Shown here one piece after another: positions 1-9,195 of a stretch of DNA of 17,373 nucleotides. The notes under the pieces were generated by a model. The model was given only the letters and a program-made list of their open reading frames with translations. It had not been told where the DNA came from and searched no databases. Location: assembly GCA_014904985.1 (NCBI GenBank), contig MU129124.1:3869-21241 (forward strand), in the 5' to 3' direction. The number at the start of each line of letters is the position of its first letter. The first letter of the stretch is position 1. The stretch is from Hydnum rufescens UP504 (taxonomy: Eukaryota > Basidiomycota > Agaricomycetes > Cantharellales > Hydnaceae). The position numbers and the translations under genes are program-made.

Positions 1-120
1 GATAAAAATTCAACAGCAGCGCAAAAAGAGTAGCTTGCGCTACTCTTTTTGCTGGTATTGTATCTATTGAGATAAACTTACCTTATGACCACAACCCGCA
101 TCAGCAGGTGTGTGGTCGCG
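1..120 (-). repeat. Array unit, left arm of element 1 (unit 1; acceptor outside window)
   Basis: Read on the minus strand. Hairpin A lies at 87-117 and is imperfect (gaccacaaccc against gggtgtgtggtc-like arms). The donor AG|GTAAGT has its first intron base at 81. Hairpin B at 21-52 has a perfect 14-bp stem, gcaaaaagagtagc/gctactctttttgc, with loop ttgc. Relative to the common hairpin B, one stem pair is changed on both arms (gcagc/gctgc to gtagc/gctac). The conserved intron motif related to AGTAGATACA lies between donor and hairpin. The branch site and acceptor would lie beyond position 1. Confidence 0.6.
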
Positions 121-343
121 TGGTCGTGGTCATGCACTGTTGCCGTTGCTGCTGCTGCTGCTGCTGCTGCTGTTGCTGTTGCTGCTGCTGCTGTTGCTGC
201 TGCTGTTGTGTCATGGTTGTGCGGTTGCATTTTGTTGCTGGGTGTGGCTGCGTAGTTGCGAAATTCAATGCCGGCAATTGCCGACACTCACGAAGCGCCC
301 AAGCGCTGGCACTGCAAGCACAGTACACAATAGGAACAAGCAT
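101..343 (-). CDS. Possible first exon of left arm; N-terminal hydrophobic peptide then poly-Gln
   Basis: This minus-strand frame starts at an ATG inside the palindrome with MLVPIVYCACSASAWAL, a short hydrophobic stretch that could act as a signal peptide (SAWA-like cleavage site). It then runs through a CAG/CAA tract coding poly-glutamine and stops at a TGA at 103-101, just before the donor at 81. The right arm encodes the near-identical start MLVTIVYCVCSASAWAL because the two arms are palindromic, so similarity between the arms is not independent evidence of coding. A second frame (poly-Ala, 287-78) is open through the donor. The second element does not keep this ORF. It may be non-coding. 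Confidence 0.2.
   Translation of the reverse strand: MLVPIVYCACSASAWALRECRQLPALNFATTQPHPATKCNRTTMTQQQQQQQQQQQQQQQQQQQQQRQQCMTTTTRPHTC
138..208 (-). repeat. CAG/CAA (CTG/TTG) trinucleotide repeat
   Basis: About 70 bp of ctg/ttg triplets on the plus strand, which is CAG/CAA on the sense (minus) strand of the left arm's first exon-like segment. The equivalent position in the right arm (about 845-880) has only a few such triplets (caacaagcagccgcc), so the tract expanded in one arm only. Confidence 0.85.
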
Positions 344-817
344 GTATATTTAAAATAAATACTATATAATAATATTTGCCCAGGAAAACCTGAAGAAGCC
401 AATGATAATGAGTCAGAGCTCAATAAGGCATGAGATGGCTAATTGCAGAGTGATTGGGCCACTTCTACACATCTGAATTGGCCCAAATTTAAATATAGTA
501 ATGTATATATACACCCTACATGGGCGATTGATTATCGTCCGAGATAATCAATCGCCCATGTAGGTGTATATATACCATTACTATATTTAAATTTGGGCCA
601 ATTCGGATGTGTAGAAGTGCCCAATCCACTCTGCAATTAGCCATCTCATGCCTTATTGGGCTCTGACTCATTATCATTGGCTTCTTCGGGTTTTCCTGGG
701 CAGATATTTATTATATAGTATTTATCTTAAATATACATGCTTGTTACTATTGTGTACTGTGTTTGCAGCGCCAGTGCTTGGGCGCTTCTTGAGTATCGGC
801 AATTGCCGGCATTGAAT
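262..817. repeat. Long near-perfect palindrome, about 275 bp per arm
   Basis: The left arm 262-536 and right arm 543-817 are reverse complements with only a few substitutions and single-base indels, separated by a 6-nt centre (537-542, gtccga). The dyad begins at gattatc/gataatc and extends out to the caatgccggcaattgccg-like block on each side. It contains TATA-like AT-rich stretches (around 345-375 and 705-735) placed symmetrically, so it could carry identical outward promoters for both arms. At the equivalent place the second element has a centre that is not an obvious palindrome. Confidence 0.9.
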
Positions 818-1219
818 CTACATCTTGTTTCCCATCTCCGCAACCACAACAAGCAGCCGCCCGAAAAGGCAAGCGCACAACCACACACCTGCCGCTGCGG
901 GTGTGTGGTCACAAGGTGAGTGTTTTGTCTAGTAGATACAACGGTGCAAAAAGAGCAGCGGGAGCTGCTCTTTTTGCGCTCCTTTGACTCTTTATACTAA
1001 CATTTCCTGTATTATTCTAGATTGAAGCCTGAGGTCCAAGGCACGACGAAAACCCGCAAAACAAGGACCCAGACGGCAGCGCGCCAAACAAAGACGCACA
1101 AACGATGCGACACACAGCAACGCGCCACACGAAGATGCACCACACGAAGACATGCCACACGAAGACGCACCACATGCAGACGCGCCAAACGACGCACCCC
1201 ATGGCAACGTGCCAAATGA
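737..1219 (+). CDS. Possible two-exon small basic protein from right arm
   Basis: An ATG at 737 in the palindrome opens MLVTIVYCVCSASAWAL, a signal-peptide-like start. The frame runs to the donor at 916 (exon ending ACAAG, two bases of a codon left over). Splicing to the acceptor after 1020 keeps the frame open: AG+A gives Arg, then a basic Arg/Thr-rich stretch up to a TGA at 1217-1219, about 126 residues in all. The remaining units would then be 3' untranslated. Against it: the basic tail comes from low-complexity repeats, the equivalent segment of the second element has stops (for example after MLASTSCIVIERVSTSGRF), and exon lengths do not keep a frame further on. Confidence 0.25.
820..1020 (+). 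repeat. Array unit R1, element 1 (exon-like end 915; intron 916-1020)
   Basis: Hairpin A at 881-908 is ccacacacctgc/gcgggtgtgtgg with loop cgct. The exon-like part ends ACAAG at 915. The donor GTGAGT begins at 916, followed by the conserved agtagatacaac motif. Hairpin B at 946-977 is a perfect 14-bp stem with loop ggga. The branch-like actaac lies at 996-1001 and the acceptor ttctag ends at 1020. The intron would be 105 nt. The exon-like part is homologous to the start of the second element's right arm (about 14970-15148). Confidence 0.65.
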
Positions 1220-1376
1220 GGGCCCCAGGAACCACACACCCACTGCGGCGGGTGTGTGGTACTACATAAGGTGAGTCCCCGACCCCCAGTAAATACAACC
1301 GTGCAAAAAGAGCAACGAAAGCTGCTCTTTTTGTGCTGCTTTCGAACTTTTACTAATGTGTCTTTTATTATTCTAG
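1021..1376 (+). repeat. Array unit R2, element 1 (exon-like 1021-1270; intron 1271-1376)
   Basis: The exon-like segment begins ATTGAAGCCTGAGG and passes through a gacgaaaacccgc block shared by other units. It then runs through degenerate short repeats (acacgaagacgcacc, about 1128-1190) into hairpin A at 1231-1260 (11-bp arms). Donor GTGAGT is at 1271. Hairpin B at 1303-1334 has one mismatch (agcaac against gctgct) and loop gaaa. The branch-like actaat is followed by acceptor ttctag ending at 1376. The intron would be 106 nt and the exon 250 nt. Confidence 0.65.
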
Positions 1377-1756
1377 CTGTGCCTTCGTCCAACGCACGAC
1401 ATACCCACGAAACGACCAGAACCCAAACACCAACATGACACGCCAATGCGACCCGCCAATGCGACATGCCAATGCGACACAGCAACGCAACACGCCAACG
1501 CAACACGACATGCCCACACACCAACGACATGACATGCGGCGCCGCGCCAAACGAGGACGCGACCACGCCAAATGAGGATGAAACCGCGCCCAATGCGGGC
1601 CCCAGAAATCACACACCTGCCCCGGCGGGTGTGTGGTCCTATATAAGGTGAGTCCCCGTCCCCCCCTGTAGCTACACCCATGCAAAAAGAGCAGCCAAAG
1701 CTGCTCTTTTTGCGTGGTGTTTAACTCTTAACTAATTTAAAACTCTTATCCTTTAG
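1377..1756 (+). repeat. Array unit R3, element 1 (exon-like 1377-1647; intron 1648-1756)
   Basis: The 271-nt exon-like segment carries internal repeats of gccaatgcgacac type (about 1440-1520) and two copies of a ccaaatgaggatg-type motif. Hairpin A is at 1610-1636 (12-bp arms, one G:T). The exon ends TATATAAG and donor GTGAGT is at 1648. Hairpin B at 1682-1713 is a perfect 14-bp stem with loop caaa. Branch-like ctaactaat precedes acceptor ctttag, which ends at 1756. The intron would be 109 nt. Confidence 0.65.
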
Positions 1757-2032
1757 GTCTCGACTTCCCTTGCAAACGAATACCGACGCGAGCCCCCCCC
1801 TGCAACCCCATTTATCAACACCCAAACAACGGGGCGCAGAGAGGACCCGTATGTACGACCCAGAGTATACGGCCCCAGTACCCCACACTCCCACAGTGGG
1901 TGTGGGGTACTACAAAGTATGTTTTCTTTTTTATTTTCACTTCTTGTTCTTGTGGCGCAAAAAGAGCAGCATAAGCTGCTCTTTTTGCGCTGCGTTACTG
2001 TTCTACTAATGTTTCATCAATTATTTCTTTAG
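1757..2032 (+). repeat. Array unit R4, element 1 (exon-like 1757-1916; intron 1917-2032)
   Basis: The 160-nt exon-like segment matches unit L3 of element 2 (13634-13476, minus) along its length, including an acggggc-cag-gag-acccgta block. Hairpin A at 1878-1910 is gtaccccacac.../gtgtggggtac; compared with L3 it differs at positions that change together on both arms. The donor is GTATGT at 1917. Hairpin B at 1955-1990 is a perfect 16-bp stem (gcgcaaaaagagcagc) with loop ataa. Branch-like actaat and acceptor tttag (ending 2032) close a 116-nt intron. Confidence 0.65.
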
Positions 2033-2256
2033 GTCCTGAACCAGAACCCCTGCGAACCCCCAAATACGAACCCACCGAATGAGATGCCACACACGATAAC
2101 CGCGAACGAGCCCCCACAAACGAAAACCGACTCCCTCGAGGGAGTGCCCAAAGGGAACCGGCCCCCGACCGGGGTGTATGGGTATGGGCAGATGCGGGTG
2201 CATAACCCGCATGAACCATCCGCCCCCTGTGGTGGCAGACCCCCGGGGGGGGGGGG
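2033..2256 (+). repeat. Terminal array unit R5, element 1 (no following intron)
   Basis: This is an exon-like segment after the last acceptor. It holds several small palindromes: ctccctcgagggag (2131-2144), cccccgaccgggg-like (about 2162-2174), and atgcgggt/acccgcat (2192-2212), which probably derives from hairpin A. It ends in a run of C then G (about 2240-2256). No hairpin B or donor follows, so this looks like the last unit before the tail. Confidence 0.45.
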
Positions 2257-2345
2257 TAATATGTATATAGTGTAATATGTATATAATAATAGTAGTAATA
2301 ATAATAATAAATAGTAAACAAATAATAATAAATAAGTATATAATC
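2257..2345 (+). repeat. AT-rich tail (taa/ataa simple repeat), right end of element 1
   Basis: Runs of taatatgtatat, then taataataataa and aataaataag. Similar tails close both arms of element 2 (12709-12754 and 17041-17122), so this tail is a constant part of the architecture. Confidence 0.75.
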
Positions 2346-2419
2346 TAGCACAGCCATGGATTGGCCTACAGATGGCCCAAAAACTGAATTGGAATGGCCT
2401 GATTTCGGCCATAAGGTTT

Positions 2420-2490
2420 GGGGACCTATTAGGTACCATTTTCTGCCCCGAAAGTGGTACCTAAATTAGGTCCCCTATGTGACTGACCAG
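2420..2490. repeat. Dispersed self-complementary repeat, copy 1
   Basis: A roughly 70-bp block with ggggaccta..taggtacca facing tggtacctaa..taggtcccc around the loop ttttctgccccgaaag. It continues into tgactgaccag. A second copy in the same orientation lies at 6051-6122 with about four in five bases identical. A preceding ttcggcca-aa match suggests that homology extends slightly upstream. The two copies bracket the plus-strand pseudogene. Confidence 0.75.
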
Positions 2491-2588
2491 CCTGTCGATT
2501 CGGCTCGTCAGTGACCCATGAACATGGTGTCATTCTCTCTGGACTGGGCTGAGATGCAAGGGCTATCCACCCAATCTTATCAAGCAAC

Positions 2589-2873
2589 TTGCATTATCAT
2601 CGCCTACTCACTTTGATGCATGCTCAAGTCTATCACCGGGGCAAGAAGGATATCAGGGTTAATATATGGCCTACAGATGGTCTGTATGATGAAATCCTCC
2701 GTATTCTCACACGCTTGGCACACGATGTGTATGGTTCAAGTGTTACTCAACCATTGCTCGATGAGACCTTTGGGTATGTCTCTCACTTATGGGTGATAAA
2801 AATGGAGTTGGCATTAGATCGCCCTCAATTCAAAAAACACCCTAACGACATGTATGATCAAGAGAAGTTTTGA
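2589..2873 (+). CDS. Short ORF, unknown; possible gene fragment
   Basis: A 94-codon ORF with balanced composition. Its middle and end (DEILRILTRLAHDVYG, then DETFGYVSHLWVIKMELAL) read like a helical globular fragment rather than a shadow frame. There is no recognisable domain, and no obvious splice site joins it to the pseudogene that starts at 3237. It may be the 3' remnant of an older gene in this repeat-rich stretch. It lies just inside the first dispersed repeat copy. Confidence 0.3.
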   Translation: MHYHRLLTLMHAQVYHRGKKDIRVNIWPTDGLYDEILRILTRLAHDVYGSSVTQPLLDETFGYVSHLWVIKMELALDRPQFKKHPNDMYDQEKF

Positions 2874-3236
2874 ATACTTCTATACACTATCTATACATGG
2901 TTGTACTGTACTGCATTGTAGTGTAAATCGTATTTTGTTTGTGTTCGTATTTCCCGGGAATATCCAGTCCCAGGAGTAAACACGATACATTGTTCTCACT
3001 GTCCCCCTCTGCATGGACATAGACTTCTTCAGCTTTCCGCACGCAGCATTGCACTCTATATTCCGCCTTGGCATGGATTTCGGGTGATGCGCAAAACCAC
3101 AACTACGCTGTTCAGTGTTCCTTTCCACCTAGAGTGGAGGGTATCTGAGTGCAAGTTCTTAGTGTCTCCTCTTGCTCTCACACCTCGGCGCGTGTTGCAA
3201 GTGGTGATTTTTATCTCTGGCAGCAGTCTTCTCAGT
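2874..3236. other. Spacer without a supported gene
   Basis: About 360 bp between the short ORF and the plus-strand pseudogene. Only short overlapping ORFs with no recognisable content are present. It may hold the former promoter of the pseudogene. Confidence 0.5.
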
Positions 3237-5782
3237 ATGGCTGGTATGAAATCAAAGATTCAGACTGCAAGGAAGCACACTCCGCGGCCATGACATGCAG
3301 CAGTCGCCACACCCATGAGCTCCAGTAATGGAAGCAATGGCGGCAATGATCTGGATAGTGTGCTGGCATCTAAGAGGTCCTTGCAACGTGCTAGCACCAC
3401 AAAGCTCAGTACGACCTCAAATTCAGCCACGAAGGAGAAACCCTTCAGACCACCAGCCAGCCGAGTGGGAGCCATGCACCAGCCCTCACCCCTCCAGAAC
3501 GTCCTCAACTAGACTTGTGGTCGAGATCCCATCACGGAAGGTGTTAACTGCACCCTACACCTTGAATAAAATATCCAACAAGCCTACTCACGCGTCATCT
3601 CCATTCAGATATTTATCAGCGTCTTCGTCGGCATGCACACCAGTTGCTGACTTCGACTCTAATGATGAAGATTTTGGAACACCATTTGAACACAAGTTAG
3701 AGGATGGTCAAGCTAGTGTGACACAGGGAGATGATGGACTCGATGCTACTGGGGATTCTTTCCTTGACTCTATCAATGCCAGTAGTGTGCCTGCATATCA
3801 TGGCCCAAAAAGTTGCGATACCGACGTGAGAAATCAGCATGAGGTCTCACCCCCTGGTCTCTTGGACATCCAATCCCCTCCGTATTATAATCACGTTATT
3901 CCCAATCATGGCAACACCCCCATTCACAGTCCCCGTCCTGATTCCCCTGACACACCCATTTTGGATATCACGGATGGGACCCATGGCGACTTTTTGTTGA
4001 GCGATGGTGATAGTGATAATGCTGTGCCTCTGAAAGTGAGGGGCAATGCCAAGCCCCGTTCTAAGGCAGTTGTGTCCCCCCAACCTGTCTCCCACTTGTC
4101 GGAAGAGCCAAGTTCGGATGAAGATGATGAGGATCTCAAAGGAGGGCCGTTTACCACCCTGGAGGTAGAAAGATTAAGGCTGAATACACAGCGTTTGACA
4201 AGCGAATTGCGGGACTGGCGAGGGAAATGGGTCGTAGTGTTAATTCGATTCAAAAGATTGGTGGGCGGGTGTCACAAGTAGTTCATCCACGTAAAACTAT
4301 TGCCTGGACCGTGTTCCAATCCAGCTATCCTACCAACCCTGACAAGTCAGTGAGCCAATCTGATTATACCAAAAATACAGTTCACCCTGCCTATGATGAG
4401 CTCGTTAAGAAGTACGGAGGAGAGAAGTCTGAGGATTGGGCAGCAGATCAGCTCGCCTGGTTAAGGAGTACACAGAGACTAGGGCGGCGATAAGTGCAGA
4501 CATCGCAAAGCATGGGGGGGAAGTTGCGAAAATCATCACTAGCCACAAGAGGGCATGCAAAAGGATTTCAGGGCCTTGGCAAGCTTTGGGGTGCATTGCG
4601 AGTTGACAGTGCTTGCAGATAATGCCTGCTCTCCCGCTGCTCATGCTCAGAATGGGCAGCTATTTGGGACTGCAGAGATGGAATTGTACTACAAGTCCAG
4701 GCGTGACTTCAAGTCTCATGTTGGGGACGTATACACATTTATATTGTCTGCCAAGGCGGGGGTTAGGAAGGCAGAGGAGCATAAAGCTCAGACTTTGCGA
4801 CGTGAGCGAGAAGAGGCCTTCAAGAACCCCAATAAGGCAAAAGGGAAGGTTTCAAAAATGCTGATTCAGCTATTTGGTAAGTTTGCTCAATGCATAGCTT
4901 CTTGACAGTTCCTATGCTAATCCTGCTTGAGTAGAGCCGTTCATTTGTTGGACCACATTCCCTTGGCTGAAATTGCCCAAAAACTCCTCTCACACAACTT
5001 GGTGATCGATGGAGTACTGCCATTGTCTCGCTTCCGGCTTTTCGGTTCACTCTCGATTGATCACTACAGTGTCAGCGAGATCCAAGCCATGTATAATGCT
5101 CTAGAGAATGGGCAGCTCAAAGTATCTGAGTGTACCCATGAGGAATCAAACTCCGGGGAGACCACACTCATTACTGATAGTGGTGGCCAAGTGCTAATGA
5201 TGGTAGCGAGTGCATTGGAAATGATTGGGGCCAAGAAGAAGCTGGATTCGAAGAGGGCAGCTGAGCGGGCGGTTGTGAGGGCTCAGGCAGTGGATACGAT
5301 GATTGATGGAGGGGATTCTGGAGGGGATTCTGATGGGCATCATGGGAATGGGCGTCCGGTCAGGAACCCAAGTCACACTGTCATGGTGAACTTGGACAGG
5401 ATTGTGACCAAGGACTGGGGAAGAGGCCATGGAAGGGTGGGGATGATTTTAATCAGCCGCGCAAGACGAAGCGTCTGCAAGTCAAGTCTGCGGAGATCAT
5501 TGATGACTTGGATGAAACCCAACTGCTGGACCGTCCCACCTCCATGTGCAAGCTACGAGTTCTCATTGTAATGATGTGCAACAGCATTCTGCATTCTCAA
5601 GTGACAGTGAGGCTACTGTTGGGATTCCCCTTCAGCATACCACTGGGGTCCCAATTGTGCCAACGTTCAATCCGCATGATCCATTTTCTATGATGGATGA
5701 TGTGCCGATTCCAAATAGGGACATGAGTTTCCCTTTACTTGATCCTTTGTTATTTCAAGGCCCAAGTTTGAAGCACTTGTAG
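3237..5782 (+). pseudogene. Broken gene, paralogue of the minus-strand gene at 6098-10350
   Basis: Coding-like protein can be followed through the region only by changing frame repeatedly. From an ATG at 3237 an in-frame TGA lies at 3291-3293, and the same frame resumes with MSSSNGSNGGNDLDSV. Frame changes then fall near 3490-3512, 4150, 4475, 4555, 5417 and 5545. Order of parts: Ser/Pro/Asp-rich acidic N-terminal half (to about 4140); a helical segment around AFDKRIAGLAREMG; SQVVHPRKTIAWTVFQ; a segment around LADNACSPAAHAQNGQLFG; a 60-nt intron (4877-4936, GTAAGT...GAG); then a long C-terminal part ending at the TAG 5780-5782. The 4570-4740 segment aligns by eye with the minus-strand gene at about 7442-7270. 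The function is unknown; I recall similar uncharacterised proteins as abundant in agaricomycetes, which is unverified. Long-read indel errors could mimic part of the damage. Confidence 0.6.
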
Positions 5783-6050
5783 CACAATACCAAAGTAGAT
5801 ATGAAGTAGACAGATTTTATTAATGGTTTCTTAATGTGTTTGTACTGTGGCCTTAATGGAAGGTTGTTTTATTTAAGAATTCTAAGTTGTTCCTTCAAGG
5901 CAGAATGGAAAGACTTGCAATAGTGGTCTTCAATTGAGTCTGCTCAAGTCCTGAGTGCTAAGTCCTAATTCGGGTCAATTTCGGCCAACTTTCAGCCCAA
6001 AGCTCAAGTGAGAGATTTCAATGGGGCAGACCAATTCGGCCAAAATAGTG
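5783..6050. other. Spacer between convergent gene remnants
   Basis: An AT-rich stretch after the plus-strand stop, with no ORF of note. It ends at the second copy of the dispersed repeat. It probably holds the 3' end region of the plus-strand gene. Confidence 0.5.
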
Positions 6051-6122
6051 ATGGGACCTACTTAGGTACCATTATCTGCCCCAGAAGTGGTACCTAACTA
6101 GGTAGGCTTAGATGACTGACCA
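6051..6122. repeat. Dispersed self-complementary repeat, copy 2
   Basis: The same block as 2420-2490: gggaccta..taggtaccatt, loop atctgccccagaag, tggtacctaa, then tgactgacca. The right outer arm has decayed (aggtaggc instead of aggtcccc). It overlaps the 3' end of the minus-strand gene: the stop codon (TAG, 6100-6098) and the last codons are formed by the repeat, so the gene's present C-terminus was set by this repeat. Confidence 0.75.
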
Positions 6123-6199
6123 AGGTGTGACAGATCTCGAATCTCAGATCGAACACCACCACTATCATCAGTAGAATGAATGAAAGACAGGATGGGTGT

Positions 6200-6405
6200 T
6201 TGAGAGGGTGCATGAGAGGGTGCGCGAGAGGGTTCACGAGAGGGTTCGTGAGAGGGTTCACAAGAGGGTTCGCGAGAGGGAGCACGAGAGGGAGCACGAG
6301 AGGGAGCACGAGAGATTGCATGAGAGGGTGCAAGAAAGGGAGCACAAGAGGGAGCACGAGAGATTGCATGAGAGGGTGCAGGAAAGGGAGCACAAGAGGG
6401 TACAT
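6200..6405 (-). repeat. 12-bp tandem repeat encoding Ala/Glu-Pro-Ser-Arg/His/Cys
   Basis: About seventeen copies of gagagggnncac-type 12-mers on the plus strand, with a longer period superimposed (a gattgcatgagagggtgca block occurs twice). On the minus strand they encode four-residue units such as APSR, EPSC and APSH near the C-terminus of the minus-strand gene. The plus-strand ORFs across it are shadows. Confidence 0.85.
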
Positions 6406-9195
6406 GATGAGGTGACTGAGGTAGTGTATGAGATGAAGTAGTGGAAGAAGTTAGGGCCAGAGCAAGAGGCTGAACTCTCAATGTGGCATTGGGTTGTTGA
6501 CTAGTCCATGGTGGGATCCTTTCCGAATCAAGCCTAGTTAACTTCTGTATTATCTTTTTTTTCCATTGCTCTCCACTGCTTGTCTGAGACAGTGCCACTC
6601 GATCAAGGTCACAATTCGATCTGTATTTTTTCGACCATTTTGGCAAGTTTGCGACCTTCAGCACTGGATTGCCCTCGGTGTCCAAAATTAGGGCAATTTG
6701 TCCCATTTTGGCTTTGTCCATGATTGCTAATTCCGCTGAACACAAGTTTTAGAGTTGAGTTGATTCTATGTACTGCTGTAATACACACCAATGGACCAAG
6801 ATTCAAGAACCAACCCAACCCTGTTCCATTCCGTCCATATAAAATCAATTAATTTCTGAATTCCTACAGCACCAAGTTGACTATATCCAACATCCGGTGA
6901 TGCTGGGAAGGGCATGAACGAAGCCCAGCCACAAAGCCGCTGGTGATGGCTAAACAATGCAGGACCCAGTCCAACATATAGCTGCTTTTCTGAAATGTAG
7001 TTTGGGGAACTATGAGCCAACAATGTCAGTTAAGCATGCTTGATAGATAACTGAACCAATGTACGACAAGTCCTGAAAAATGCAGAGAAATGTCGCTTGG
7101 CACGATCGCGAGAGGTCACATCACTGCCTCGGAGTCTGTCACGAGCCTCTACAGACCAGTCCGCATTGACATTCCCGGTCTTCACCTTTTCCTTGTTGTG
7201 CGCACTATCGCACAATCCAAAGTTAGCCAGTGAATGCACGTACACTGTGAAGAATGCACATACTACAGAGTATGGACTACGTCTGCAAGATGATTTGCAA
7301 TATTTCCGTGTTCTTTTCCAAGTGCTTCAATAATATGAGGTGTTCCAAAGAACAAGTTCTGCGAAATGGCGCGGCCATCCGCAGCGTCTGCTGTAACTAG
7401 ATACCCTGAGAGGATAATGCCACATTTCTCCAGGAAAAAGGCCTAATGTAATAGTAATACTTGAATTAGTATGAAGGGCACATCATAGGATCAGTACGAA
7501 CCCTTCGCCCTAGTTCCTCACTGGTCTTAGCCATGATTTTGGTGCGATCACCATTCTCCGCAGCTCCTTGTTCCTTGGTGGCGACGTGGTCATTATAGTA
7601 CTGGATCATCTCGGTCTCAAACTGGACAAGGTTGTCTCCCAAGAGGGAGGCCCTCTTGGCATCATAGGTGGGCTTCACAACATCACGGGTCAGTGACCAA
7701 CCAATTGGGGTATCTGTGATATTCTGGTTTAATCCAGTGCATTGGGTCTCAAAAAGCACAATAGCTCACCCATTCCCATCACAAGGACACCTGTATTCCA
7801 ATGATATTGCTGGAATCCGTCCCACGCAGATGGTGCTCACAACCATTTTGAGAGAAAACTGGCCTCCTTCCAGATAGAATCGACCAGGACACCAAACCGT
7901 GATGCCATTTGCTTGGCAATAGAGTCGGCATCATCCAGAAAGCGATGGATTTCAGCTTTCTCAGCAAGTTTGAGATTGCGCTGGCATCCCAGCTTGCTGC
8001 TGCCATCTTCGTCCTTGTCAAGATCGTTTGCATCGCCACTGAGCTCATCGTCGCCATTTACATCAGGATCATTGCCTCCAGCACCACTCACAGCTTGCTG
8101 CTGCTCGAGATGAACCCGGCGATGAGTCTGTCACATGGATCATGGTTGTGATGCAGCATTCATCTTGGCCGAGAAGGGGGGGCAGTCTCTGACTCGCTGT
8201 CAGAGGGATCCTCATCAGGAGGGCCATTGTAAAGGTCATCTGTATCTACTTTGTCATCACTCTCGATAGGTGGTAGAGTACGTCTAGTCCCCATCTGTGT
8301 TTGCTGATGTTTCATGTTTGCTGCCGTATAGCGCGGCATGGGAGCAGGCTTACGACAACGATCAGGGGGCTTGAGAGGTGACATGACTGTTTTGGAACGA
8401 ATTTCCATATTAGATGGAGCAGGTTCCTGGGGTGGCAGCAGAAATTAGCTTTGTTAGAAAACCTAACCAATAATACATACCTCTACACCAAAGAATGTAT
8501 ATGAGGACAATGACATCTTGATAAGGTCATCAAGCCACAACAACATTGGCCCATCATTCGGCAGTTTGATTAGAGCTTGTTCAATGCCATCAGCAATCCA
8601 TATGGCATAAACACCGCATCCCCAAAGGCATGAACCATCCATCTTGGTGGCTTGATGGATAGGCGATGGATTTCCAGGTATATGCAGTTCAAGGGACATG
8701 GCATGGACCTTCGAACGATCTTCATACGACATCATAGCAGTCTGTATTGCGAAGTAATGCTGTCCGAAGACACTTGCGAAAACATTGTGGTATACCCCGG
8801 CAACAGAATACATCTCAACATCATTATCATCAAGGACGATGTTGAGAACATTGAAGTCATTTTTTTGGGCTTCAGCCAATTCATCAGGAAGATGCTGCAG
8901 CAAACATTGAAGGTGGTCGATTTTGAAGGTGTCATCCAAAGAAAGTTGGGGTGGGGGTGCCGACTGGGGGTGTGTAGTATATGGCATATTAGGCACTTGA
9001 GGGATTGGCATGGAATCATGTCATGTAAGCATGGGGGGTAGTGGATTCGCAATTGCCCGCCGCTGCTCTGCCTCATGTTCGTTGGGCCTGAACAACTTGC
9101 ACATATCCACAACTGGATCATGTTTGTTCTCCTCAACAGGACTGAGGACATCCTTGATGGGATTGCAATCATCTTCAACAGGGTCATGGTGGTCC

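Larger units (their letters stand above)
1..2345. mobile_element. Element 1: divergent hairpin-intron array (left side cut by window edge)
   Basis: A central palindrome (262-817) is flanked by units that read outward: minus strand on the left (1-120, continuing beyond the window) and plus strand on the right (about 820-2256). The right arm ends in an AT-rich tail (2257-2345). Each unit has an exon-like segment ending in a cacacaccc/gggtgtgtg hairpin, a GTRAGT-type donor, an intronic gcaaaaagagcagc/gctgctctttttgc hairpin, a branch site and a YAG acceptor. The same architecture recurs at 12571-17357, which supports a dispersed element family. No transposase is visible. The terminal repeats and GC-rich palindromes seen at the ends of the second copy are absent beside this tail, so this copy may be truncated, or those repeats may belong to a different layer. 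Confidence 0.5.

Noticed and set aside
108..358. Plus-strand poly-Cys and poly-Leu ORFs
   Set aside because: They are shadows of the trinucleotide repeat and read against the direction of the left arm.
946..977. Hairpin B followed by T run as a bacterial-type terminator
   Set aside because: The T run is part of the stem, not downstream of it; the hairpin sits between fungal splice signals in a eukaryotic context and recurs in every unit.
1641..1647. TATATAAG before each donor as a TATA box for separate small transcripts
   Set aside because: The string varies (tacataag, cacaag, tacaaag, ttcaag) while the AG|GTRNGT junction is what stays constant, so a 5' splice site is the better reading.
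992..1685. Minus-strand Cys/Trp-rich ORFs across the right arm of element 1 (and similar plus-strand ORFs across 12878-14071)
   Set aside because: They are antisense to the T-poor exon-like segments, which rarely make stops on the complementary strand; they run through predicted introns and hairpins.
820..2032. CRISPR-like array
   Set aside because: The repeats are hairpins separated by homologous segments of hundreds of bases, not unique spacers of uniform 30-40 nt, and there are no cas genes.
3465..3512. Intron explaining the frame change in the plus-strand pseudogene near 3500
   Set aside because: The candidate GTGGGA...CTAG would join into the wrong frame, and other GT/AG pairs are too close together, so a small indel is the simpler explanation.
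6176..6441. Plus-strand Arg/Glu/His-rich repeat ORFs
   Set aside because: They are antisense to the Ala-Pro-Ser repeat at the end of a well-supported minus-strand exon (6735-6098).
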